The notes beneath the pieces were generated by a model. It was given only the letters and a program-made list of their open reading frames with translations. It made no database searches and was not told the DNA's origin. DNA of 44,439 nt from contig JAUQYA010000039.1 in assembly GCA_030837785.1 (NCBI GenBank), positions 1 through 44,439 on the forward strand. Direction: 5' to 3'. The DNA comes from Albidovulum sp. GTDB taxonomy: Bacteria; Pseudomonadota; Alphaproteobacteria; Rhodobacterales; Rhodobacteraceae. Position numbers and translations under genes: made by a program. Shown in pieces: positions 24,251-30,844 of the stretch (positions within the stretch are counted from its first letter, which is position 1; every line of letters starts with the position of its first letter).

Positions 24251-25047
24251 CGGGAAATCCGTCTCTTGAGTAGCGCGGCCGCGGCCATCACCAGAAGCGT
24301 GAAGGCCACGAGGATGGTCGAGGCCGCCGCGATCACCGGGGTCAGATCCTGGCGCAGCGCGCCCCAGATGCGCACCGGCAGGGTCTGCAAGTCGGGGCTG
24401 GCCATGAAGATCGCCACCACCACCTCGTCCCAGGAGATCAGGAAGGCGAAGATGGCGGCCGAGAACAGGCCGATGCGGATCGCCGGCAAGGTGATCTTGA
24501 GCTTCGCCTGCAAGGGCGAGGCGCCGCAGAGGACGGCGGCATCCTCGATCGACTTGTCGAAGCTTTCCAGCGAGTTGACGATGGGGATGACGGCAAAGGG
24601 AAAGCCCAGCACGGTATGCGCCAGCACGAAGCCCAGCAGCGTGCCGTTCAGCCCGACGCGCAGGAACAGCGCATAGATCGCGACCGCGAAGACGATCACC
24701 GGCAGCACCATCGGCGTCAGGAACAGCGCCTTCAGGAAGTTGCGCCCCCGGAAGCGGCCGCGCACCAGCGCGAAGCTGGCCATCAGCCCCAGAAGCACCG
24801 CCAGCGCCGCCGACAGAATCCCGACCTTGGCACTGGTCAGCGCCGCTTCCAGCCAGCGCGGATCGGCGGCAAGCTCGCGATACCAGCGCAGCGTCCAGGC
24901 GGGCGGCGGAAAGACCAGCCATTGCGACGAGCCGAACGAAAGCGCGGCGATGAAGATGATCGGCACCAGCAGGAACAGGCAGACGAAGATCGTGATCGCC
25001 CAGAGCGCCACGCCAAGGCCGCCGAGCCGATGATAGGTCAGAAGCAT
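24247..25047 (-). CDS. ABC transporter permease (PotC-like)
   Basis: This 266-residue inner-membrane permease has six hydrophobic helices and the BPD_transp_1 EAA loop EDAAVLCGASPLQAKLKITL. Its N-terminal helix and the FPPPAWTLRWY segment are typical of the PotC/YdcV branch. It overlaps the ATPase gene by four bases and follows the PotB-like gene directly (stop at 25049, start 25047), so the operon is tightly packed. It forms the channel with the PotB-like partner. Confidence 0.92.
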   Translation of the reverse strand: MLLTYHRLGGLGVALWAITIFVCLFLLVPIIFIAALSFGSSQWLVFPPPAWTLRWYRELAADPRWLEAALTSAKVGILSAALAVLLGLMASFALVRGRFRGRNFLKALFLTPMVLPVIVFAVAIYALFLRVGLNGTLLGFVLAHTVLGFPFAVIPIVNSLESFDKSIEDAAVLCGASPLQAKLKITLPAIRIGLFSAAIFAFLISWDEVVVAIFMASPDLQTLPVRIWGALRQDLTPVIAAASTILVAFTLLVMAAAALLKRRISR

Positions 25048-25048
25048 C

Positions 25049-25885
25049 TCAGCGCATGCCCCCGAAGAAGCGGATCTGCACCGCGTACAGCGCCAGCGTC
25101 ACCGTCAGAAGCACGAAGGCGGCGGCCGAACCCAGCCCCCAGTTCAGGAGAGACTGCACCAGCTGCGCGATCATTTCCGCCAGCATCATGTGCGAGGCGC
25201 CGCCCAGCAGCGCCGGGGTGACGAAATAGCCCAGCGACATGACGAAGACCATCAGCCCGCCCGCCGCGGCCCCCGGCGCCGACAAGGGCAGCAACACCCG
25301 CCGGAACGCCTGCCAGCGCCCGGCGCCGCAGAGCGCGGCCGCCTGGAGCGTGGTCGGGTCGAGCGCGCGGATGCTGGCGTAGAGCGGCAGGATGATGAAG
25401 GGCAGCATGATGTAGGTCATGCCGATGGTCACGCCGGTCAGGTTCTTGACCAGCGCCAGCGGCTCGGAAATCAGGCCGAGCTTCATCAGCGTGGTGTTGA
25501 TGACGCCGGTGCGTTGCAGAAGCACCATCCAGGCATAGGTGCGTGCCAGAAGGTTCGTCCACATCGACACGAGGATGACCGCCAGCACCAGGTTGGCCCA
25601 GCGCTGCGGCATGATCGCCAAGAGCCAGGCCACCGGATAGCCCAGCACGAGCGACACGGCGGTGACGACCGCGGCCACGAGAAAGGTGTTGTAGAACACC
25701 CGCGCATAGGTCGAGGTCGCGAACAGTTCGGCGTAGTTCTGCAGGCCCGGCTCGGGTTCGAGGACCGAGCGGAGAAGCAGGCTGACGACCGGGATCACGA
25801 AGAACAGCGCAAGAAGCACGAGGGCGGGGACGGCCGGGCCGAGGCCCCGCCAGTTTCGCCCCGGCAATGAAGCATCTGTGGCCAT
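25049..25885 (-). CDS. ABC transporter permease (PotB-like)
   Basis: This 278-residue permease of the PotB/YdcU branch has an EAA loop around LQAAALCGAGRWQAFRRVLL and long hydrophobic helices. I take the ATG at 25885, which has a GGTGA element five bases upstream; a GTG at 25894 would add three residues. It pairs with the PotC-like permease encoded next. The 73-bp space between it and the binding-protein gene carries a perfect 11-bp hairpin, which may set their relative expression. Confidence 0.9.
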   Translation of the reverse strand: MATDASLPGRNWRGLGPAVPALVLLALFFVIPVVSLLLRSVLEPEPGLQNYAELFATSTYARVFYNTFLVAAVVTAVSLVLGYPVAWLLAIMPQRWANLVLAVILVSMWTNLLARTYAWMVLLQRTGVINTTLMKLGLISEPLALVKNLTGVTIGMTYIMLPFIILPLYASIRALDPTTLQAAALCGAGRWQAFRRVLLPLSAPGAAAGGLMVFVMSLGYFVTPALLGGASHMMLAEMIAQLVQSLLNWGLGSAAAFVLLTVTLALYAVQIRFFGGMR

Positions 25886-25920
25886 GCGGGTCACCGTGGC
25901 TTGGCTTGGGTGGCGGAAGG

Positions 25921-25950
25921 CGCCGGCGGGCGGTCTGCGGCCCGCCGGCG
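25921..25950 (-). promoter_or_regulatory. Intercistronic hairpin behind the binding-protein gene
   Basis: This is a perfect 11-bp inverted repeat (CGCCGGCGGGC / GCCCGCCGGCG) with an 8-base loop, beginning 7 bases after the binding-protein stop codon. There is no T-run, so it is more likely an mRNA 3'-stabilising or partial attenuation element than a full terminator, since the permease and ATPase genes follow. Confidence 0.6.
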
Positions 25951-25957
25951 GAAGCGG

Positions 25958-26980
25958 TCACTTGGCCTGCCAGTCGTACCAGCGCTTGGCGATCTCGTCG
26001 CGGTGCTCGGCCCAGTAGGCCATGTCGAGGTTGATCTGCGACTCGACATGGGCATCGGGCAATTCGGCGACCACCGCCGGGTCCATCTCGGCCTTGGAGT
26101 TCACGTTGACCGGGGCATAGCCTGTGGCGGCGGCGAGCTTCGCCTGTCCGGTGGCGCTGGTCGCCTCGGCCAGGAACTTCATCGCCGCGTCCTTGTTCTT
26201 GGCGCCCTTCGGCACCACCAGCACGTCGGCGGCGGTCAGGTTCTGGTTCCAGGAGATGCCGACATTGCCGCCTTCCTGCTGGATCGCGAAGATGCGGCCG
26301 TTCCAGAAGCTGCCGATCGGCGCCTCGCCCGAGGCCAGAAGCTGCTGCGATTCCGCGCCGCCACCCCACCAGATGATCTCGGACTTGATCGTGTCGAGCT
26401 TGGCGAAGGCGCGATCGAGGTCCAGGGGATAGAGCGCGTCGGGCGCCACGCCGTCGGCCAGCAGCGCGGCTTCCAGCACGCCGGGCGCCGACCACTTGTA
26501 GAAGCTGCGCTTGCCGGGGAACTTCGCCGTGTCGAAGACATCGGCCCAGCTGGCGGGCTCGGCCGGAAGCGCGTCCTTGTTGTAGCCGATGACGAAGGAA
26601 TAGTAGAAGCTGCCGACCGCGTTGTCGGTGACGAAGCGCGGGTCGATCGCCGCGCGGTCGACCACGGCGAAGTCGATCGGCTCCAGCAGGCCCATCTTCG
26701 CCGCGGCGATGGCGAAGTCGTATTCGACATCGACCACGTCCCAGTCGACATTGCCGCTTTCGACCATCGCCTTCAGCTTGCCGTAGTCGGTGGGCCCGTC
26801 CTGGCGCACGGCGACGCCGGTCTTCTCGGTGAAGGGCGCGCCCCAGGACGCGGCCTGCGCGTCCTGCGTCGTGCCGCCCCAGCTGGTGAACACCATGTCC
26901 TGCGCCGAGGCCACCCCTCCGATCCCGGCGGCCATGCCGGCTGCCAGGAACGTGCCCGTCAGTATCGCTTTCAGTTTCAT
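25958..26980 (-). CDS. Polyamine/opine-type ABC substrate-binding protein (PotD/PotF-like)
   Basis: This 340-residue periplasmic binding protein of the SBP_bac_8/PotD class has a clean signal peptide (MKLKAILTGTFLAAGMAAG with GVASAQ before the cleavage point). The mature start, DMVFTSWGGTTQDAQAASW, is typical of binding proteins for organic cations. The ATG follows GGGAGGAG by three to six bases. The leader RNA from operator site 3 to the ATG is about 170 bases and contains a 16-bp palindrome. As first gene of the importer under the shared operator, it likely captures the substrate that the regulon degrades. The ligand is unknown. Confidence 0.92.
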   Translation of the reverse strand: MKLKAILTGTFLAAGMAAGIGGVASAQDMVFTSWGGTTQDAQAASWGAPFTEKTGVAVRQDGPTDYGKLKAMVESGNVDWDVVDVEYDFAIAAAKMGLLEPIDFAVVDRAAIDPRFVTDNAVGSFYYSFVIGYNKDALPAEPASWADVFDTAKFPGKRSFYKWSAPGVLEAALLADGVAPDALYPLDLDRAFAKLDTIKSEIIWWGGGAESQQLLASGEAPIGSFWNGRIFAIQQEGGNVGISWNQNLTAADVLVVPKGAKNKDAAMKFLAEATSATGQAKLAAATGYAPVNVNSKAEMDPAVVAELPDAHVESQINLDMAYWAEHRDEIAKRWYDWQAK

Positions 26981-27105
26981 TTCTCCTCCCTGCTTTCTCG
27001 GTGCAACACCGGTTTCTTCAACGTCTCGGTCCGTCGCCCTGGCGCCCCCGGGGCCTGCCGGCGCGTGTTCCCCTCCTTCGGGCGCGGCGGTCGGCCCGGG
27101 GTGCC

Positions 27106-27121
27106 GGGGCGGTACCGCCCC
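27106..27121 (-). repeat. Perfect 16-bp palindrome in the importer leader
   Basis: GGGGCGGTACCGCCCC is a perfect palindrome between operator site 3 and the binding-protein start. In the leader RNA it could fold into a short hairpin with neighbouring GC-rich bases, or it could be a second protein-binding site. No riboswitch family is recognisable. Confidence 0.5.
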
Positions 27122-27153
27122 CCTGGCTTCCCCTCTGGCGGCGGGTCGGCAAT

Positions 27154-27195
27154 TCATTTGTATGCTAATGACACACATTTCCGCGAATCTGTCAA
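27154..27195 (-). promoter_or_regulatory. Promoter and operator site 3 (ABC importer operon)
   Basis: Read on the minus strand, TTGACA (27195-27190) and TGTCAT (27173-27168) are 16 bp apart. The operator, TCATTTGTATGCTAATGA on the plus strand (27154-27171), overlaps the -10 box. Half-sites differ at two of nine positions. Layout is the same as at site 1. Transcription would give a leader of roughly 170 bases before the binding-protein ATG. Confidence 0.75.
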
Positions 27196-27513
27196 CGCCG
27201 CGCTTCGGCGCAGAGCTGCGGGCGCGCCCGCGCATCGGTCCGGCGAAGGGTCGGGAACTGTCGCAGAACCCGTTCCGGAGCCGGGCCGGGCGGTGTCCGA
27301 TGGCCGCCATGCCGTCGCGGTCCGGGTCCTTGGGGGCCGTTGCAGCCTGCCGGGCAATATCGATTCGCATGATGTCGTCGACCCGGCGGCGCTGCAGAAA
27401 CGAGGTGCAGTCGAGATCACGGGTGCCGGGGCCGCAGGGACACGGCCACCGCCCGGCGGCACAAGACCGATGTTGCGGAAGACCCGCTTGTCCGGCAACG
27501 AGGACGTGGACAT
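27196..27513 (-). other. Gene-free interval with a possible short or frameshifted ORF
   Basis: The interval from 26981 to 27641 has no convincing gene other than regulatory sites. On the minus strand an ATG at 27513 stands 8 bases after AAGGGGG and directly behind operator site 4. It opens with about 30 codons of strong GC3 (MSTSSLPDKRVFRNIGLVPP). Around 27420 the coding-like composition moves to another frame (DLDCTSFLQRRRVDDIMRID and onward). This could be a small unknown gene, a frameshifted remnant or chance in GC-rich DNA. I do not recognise the product. Confidence 0.25.
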
Positions 27514-27536
27514 CCGGCCGCCCCCTTCGATCCAAT

Positions 27537-27554
27537 TTATTTGTATGCTAATGG
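27537..27554. promoter_or_regulatory. Operator site 4 (upstream of marR)
   Basis: TTATTTGTATGCTAATGG shares the central GTATGC and both AT-rich arms with the other four sites. It lies 87 bp before the MarR start, which suggests autoregulation. A weak TGGACA at 27507 could be the plus-strand -35. On the minus strand TTGCGT/TAGCAT at 16 bp spacing is also possible, so the site may serve a divergent transcript too. Confidence 0.65.
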
Positions 27555-27641
27555 AAGGGCCGGTAAACGCAAGCACCAGCTTCGGATCACGTCGACCCCT
27601 CGAACGATCCGAATCGGTCCGACAGGCCGCCGAGGTGACTA

Positions 27642-28118
27642 ATGGAGCATTCTGGAACGATGACGCAGCCCGCAACGCAAGCCGAACGCCCCGACGACGC
27701 GGCGAGGGAGGTGTATGTCCTCGACGAACAGATCGGTTATCTCTTGCGCCTTGCGAACCAGCGGCACGCGCTGATCTTTCAGGAACACACCGTGCTCGAC
27801 CTCACTCCCACGCAGCTTTCCGCGATGGTGCGGCTTCTGGATGAAGGCGAATGCTCCCAGAACGAACTGGGGCGCCGCACCGCGATGGACGTGGCAACGA
27901 TCAAGGGGGTGGTCGACCGGCTGCGGGCGAAAGGGCTCGTCCGCCTGCGACCCGACCCGAACGACAGGCGCCGCACGACGATCTCGGTCCCGGGCCCGCA
28001 CGAAGGCCTGCGGGCCACCCTTCACGCGGTCGGGCACCGGATCACGCAGCAGACGCTCAAGCCCCTGACTCCGGCAGAGCGGCGCACGCTGCTTCGCCTG
28101 CTTGCAAAGATGGTCTGA
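27642..28118 (+). CDS. MarR-family regulator, NicR/BpsR-like
   Basis: This is a 158-residue winged-helix repressor. The core ASMARL-like helices contain LTPTQLSAMVRLLDEGECSQ, the recognition region LGRRTAMDVATIKGVVDRLR, and the wing DPNDRRRTTISV with the family's DxRxxR signature. The opening (LDEQIGYLLRLANQRHALIF) resembles, from memory, NicR of Pseudomonas and BpsR of Bordetella, repressors of nicotinate genes that respond to 6-hydroxynicotinate. The ATG at 27642 has GAGGTGA just upstream; an ATG at 27660 is an alternative. It sits in the middle of the five operators and is the best candidate for binding them. MarR dimers bind palindromes of this size. Confidence 0.85.
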   Translation: MEHSGTMTQPATQAERPDDAAREVYVLDEQIGYLLRLANQRHALIFQEHTVLDLTPTQLSAMVRLLDEGECSQNELGRRTAMDVATIKGVVDRLRAKGLVRLRPDPNDRRRTTISVPGPHEGLRATLHAVGHRITQQTLKPLTPAERRTLLRLLAKMV

Positions 28119-28153
28119 CCGGAGCGCGGGCGCACGCCGGTCAGACCGGGGGA

Positions 28154-29710
28154 TCAGATCACCGAAACGGCACCGGCATAGGCGGCGACGATATGTTCGT
28201 CTGCATGCGCGGTCAGTGCGGCGATCTCGCGCTCCTGCTCCTCGCTGAGAAGGCCCTGCTCGGGCGCCGCGGCAATCGCCGCCAGCGCGGCGTCGCGGGC
28301 CTCGTCAAAGGCGGTGCGGCGGCCGGACGTTTCGTAGTCGTCGCGGCCCGTGCGCCGGAATACCTTCGGCGCCAGCTGGTCGCGGCAGGTGGCGATGGTG
28401 TGGGCACTGTCGAGGAAATGCCCGCCGGTGCGGATATGCATCAGCTCGTCCCAGTTCAGCGCCGCCTTGTCGAGGCTGGGCTTGCGGATGAACCGCCGCA
28501 TCATCGCGCCCACCTCGTTGTCGAGGACGGCCTGCACCGGGCTGAAGACGGTCGCGCATTCCAGCTGGCCCACGCCGCCGAGGATGTCGGCCCCGGCCAG
28601 CGCCACGGTCTGCGTCAGCATCGCGCGCTCGGCCATCGACTGGTGGTCGACATCGGGCGTGTCCGACCCAGAGCCATAGGTATGCGCCACCACCCCCCAG
28701 CCGCGCTTCATCAGCTGGATCGACATGTTGGCGGCCTGCAGCGATTCCACGCAGCTTTGCAGCGCGCTGCCCGTCCGCATGTCGAGCGTGAACATCAGCG
28801 GCGTCGCGATCACCGGCGTGCCCGGCGACAGGATATGCGCCATCACCGTCATGCCGACGATCTCGGCCGCCGACATGATCGACATCGCCGGAACCGACAG
28901 GGGCGCCGTGCCGCCCGACGACGGCAGGCTGCAGGCATGCAGTGGAATCCCGTACTGCCCCGCCTTGATGATGGCGTGGGTGTCCATGTACTTGAATTCC
29001 AGCGGCGTGAAGGAACAGGTGATGCAGCTGGTGATCGGGTTGGCGCGCAGCTTGTCCTCGCCGCCCGCCGCGATCGCCGCGATGCGCATCAGGTAGTCGA
29101 CGTTTTCCCACTGGTAGGGCTGCATCCAGATGTGCTTCGGCGTGCGCCCGATCAGGCGGCCATAGCTGTGGATGTCGGATGTGACCTCGGGCACGCCGTG
29201 GACGAAGGGGTGGGCGATGAAGCCCACCTCGTCGAGCGTGTTGGCCACGGCGGCGATCTCGGAAACCGCCGTCAGGTCCATCTTGCGATAGCTGGCATCG
29301 CGGGGGTTCACATACCCATGCCCGCCGGTGCCGGTGCGCATCACGAAGCCGCGGTCGGCGCGCGGCAGGTCGATGTCGAAGCGTGGCTCCTTGCCGCCCA
29401 GGCGCACCGACTTGGGGGTGGCCGCCATCGCCTCGCGGATCAGTTCGCGCGGCATCCGGATGCGGTTCGCGTCGGTGCCCGGCTTCGCGCCCGCGGCCAG
29501 GAACCGCTTGTGCGCCTCGGGGTGCAGGATCGCCACGCCGTAGTCGGCCAGCACATCCTCGACCCGCGCCTTCATCCATTCGACCTCGTCGTCGCCGAGA
29601 AACCCGAAGGTCGCGCGGGTGAATTCGGGCGGTTCCTGGCGGAAGGCGCTGGCGGGGTGGCTCGCCCGCACGGTGCGGGTGCGTTTGGGGGTATTCGTCT
29701 TGGCTTCCAT
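28154..29710 (-). CDS. MttB-family corrinoid methyltransferase (non-pyrrolysine type)
   Basis: This 518-residue protein belongs to the trimethylamine methyltransferase MttB superfamily. The chain is read through without an in-frame amber codon, so it is of the non-pyrrolysine class, whose characterised members (for example MtgB for glycine betaine) demethylate quaternary amines onto a corrinoid protein. The typical TIM-barrel pieces are present: RTGTGGHGYVNPRDASYRK, LRANPITSCITCSFTPLEF, CSLPSSGGTAPLS and GGVGQLECATVFSP. The ATG at 29710 was chosen because GGGAGG precedes it by six bases; upstream in-frame Met codons lack such a site. Its promoter carries operator site 5. No corrinoid protein or MtbA/MtvA-type partner gene is in the window. 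Confidence 0.85.
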   Translation of the reverse strand: MEAKTNTPKRTRTVRASHPASAFRQEPPEFTRATFGFLGDDEVEWMKARVEDVLADYGVAILHPEAHKRFLAAGAKPGTDANRIRMPRELIREAMAATPKSVRLGGKEPRFDIDLPRADRGFVMRTGTGGHGYVNPRDASYRKMDLTAVSEIAAVANTLDEVGFIAHPFVHGVPEVTSDIHSYGRLIGRTPKHIWMQPYQWENVDYLMRIAAIAAGGEDKLRANPITSCITCSFTPLEFKYMDTHAIIKAGQYGIPLHACSLPSSGGTAPLSVPAMSIMSAAEIVGMTVMAHILSPGTPVIATPLMFTLDMRTGSALQSCVESLQAANMSIQLMKRGWGVVAHTYGSGSDTPDVDHQSMAERAMLTQTVALAGADILGGVGQLECATVFSPVQAVLDNEVGAMMRRFIRKPSLDKAALNWDELMHIRTGGHFLDSAHTIATCRDQLAPKVFRRTGRDDYETSGRRTAFDEARDAALAAIAAAPEQGLLSEEQEREIAALTAHADEHIVAAYAGAVSVI

Positions 29711-29788
29711 GACTGCCTCCCTGTGAAAAGGATTGCTCATGGCACACACCGATTAGGCTGACTGCCTGCCGACTTCAGCTCGAAAAGA

Positions 29789-29816
29789 ACGCTAGCATAC
29801 AAATGAATTTCGTCAA
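29789..29816 (-). promoter_or_regulatory. Promoter and operator site 5 (mttB)
   Basis: On the minus strand TTGACG (29816-29811) and TAGCGT (29794-29789) are 16 bp apart, and the operator fills the space between them. Read in reverse, the operator is TCATTTGTATGCTAGCGT (29806-29789), identical to site 3 over its first 14 bases; the second half-site is degenerate. The leader is about 75 bases. Confidence 0.7.
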
Positions 29817-29898
29817 CCGAATCTTTGCGCCGTCCGGCCGTGAAACCGCCCGCCGCCCGCTGGTGGACTGAGCCCGGCCGGTCACGGAAACGTTCCGG

Positions 29899-30843
29899 TC
29901 ACGCCCCTTCGGGCCGGAGGAAGACGGCGGAGGCGCGCACCACCGGCTCGCCCTCGCGCAGGCAGTCGAGCGCCAGTTCCACAGTCGGGCCCTCGTCGCT
30001 GTCGCCGAAGCCGGTGATGCGGCCCCGATAGGTCAGAGCGTCGCCGGGCCAGACCGTCGTCAGGAAGCGGGCGCGGAAGGCCCGGACGTTCTCCGGCCCC
30101 AGCCAGTGCGCGCCGTAGGCACCGAGCACGCCGGCGTGGTGCATCCCGACCGAGATGAAGTCGGCCATGCCGTGCGCGCGGGCGGCGAGCGTGTCGTGAT
30201 GGCCGGGCGAATCCTCGCCCGAGGCACATTGGTAGCGGATCATGTCGGTCAGCGTCAGCGCCGGCATCTCGACCGGGCCGGGACCATCCCCCACCGACAG
30301 CGGGCCGAGAGCTGGCCTCACCGCGTCAAGCTGGTTGCGTTTCTCGCCGGGATGCAGCCAGGGCCGGCGCATCGGCCCGCCGTCCGGCGCGCCACCTGTC
30401 CCGCCACGGCGCTCGGGCCGGATCGAGGTCGGCATCCAGCGGGCAACGAGACGCCCCGTCGCATCGCGGAAATCGGTGCGCATGACGAAGAATTCCAGCC
30501 GTCCGCCGGCGCGCCCGGTCTTGAAGAAGTGATCGGCAACCTCGGTCGATGCCGTCAGCACGTCTCCGACCCTCGGCGGCGGCCCGAAGAACTCGAACGA
30601 CTGTTCGCCGTCGGTCGTCCCCAGACAGTCGATTCCGGCCAGCGCAGAGCCTTCGGGGGCTCGTTCGAGGATGTATCCCCAGTGGTATCCCGCCATCACG
30701 AGGAAGGTCGGCGGCGGCACCGCCTGCGGGTCGTCGAGCCAGGCGGGATGGGTCGAGTAGAGCGAACGCGCGAACTGCCGGATCGCCCCCCATTCGATGT
30801 GCACCCGGTAGTCCGGGCCTCTCAGCCCCTTGATCGCGTCCAT
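29899..30843 (-). CDS. MaoC-like double-hotdog dehydratase/hydratase
   Basis: This 314-residue protein has two hotdog-type halves. The N-terminal half (about residues 10-150) resembles the FAS1-type dehydratase/MaoC_dehydrat_N domain (GYHWGYILERAPEGSAL, FFGPPPRVGDVL). The C-terminal half is MaoC-like (DMIRYQCASGEDSPGHHD, then ADFISVGMHHAGVLG and WPGDALTYRGRITG). Such enzymes hydrate enoyl-CoAs or dehydrate 3-hydroxyacyl-CoAs. It starts one base after the stop of the acyl-CoA ligase, so both probably act on the same acyl-CoA. The specific acyl group is unknown. Confidence 0.82.
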   Translation of the reverse strand: MDAIKGLRGPDYRVHIEWGAIRQFARSLYSTHPAWLDDPQAVPPPTFLVMAGYHWGYILERAPEGSALAGIDCLGTTDGEQSFEFFGPPPRVGDVLTASTEVADHFFKTGRAGGRLEFFVMRTDFRDATGRLVARWMPTSIRPERRGGTGGAPDGGPMRRPWLHPGEKRNQLDAVRPALGPLSVGDGPGPVEMPALTLTDMIRYQCASGEDSPGHHDTLAARAHGMADFISVGMHHAGVLGAYGAHWLGPENVRAFRARFLTTVWPGDALTYRGRITGFGDSDEGPTVELALDCLREGEPVVRASAVFLRPEGA

Positions 30844-30844
30844 C

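Noticed and set aside
28154..29710. Pyrrolysine-containing MttB
   Set aside because: The frame is continuous without an internal amber codon, and no pyl genes are in the window. It is a non-pyrrolysine homologue.
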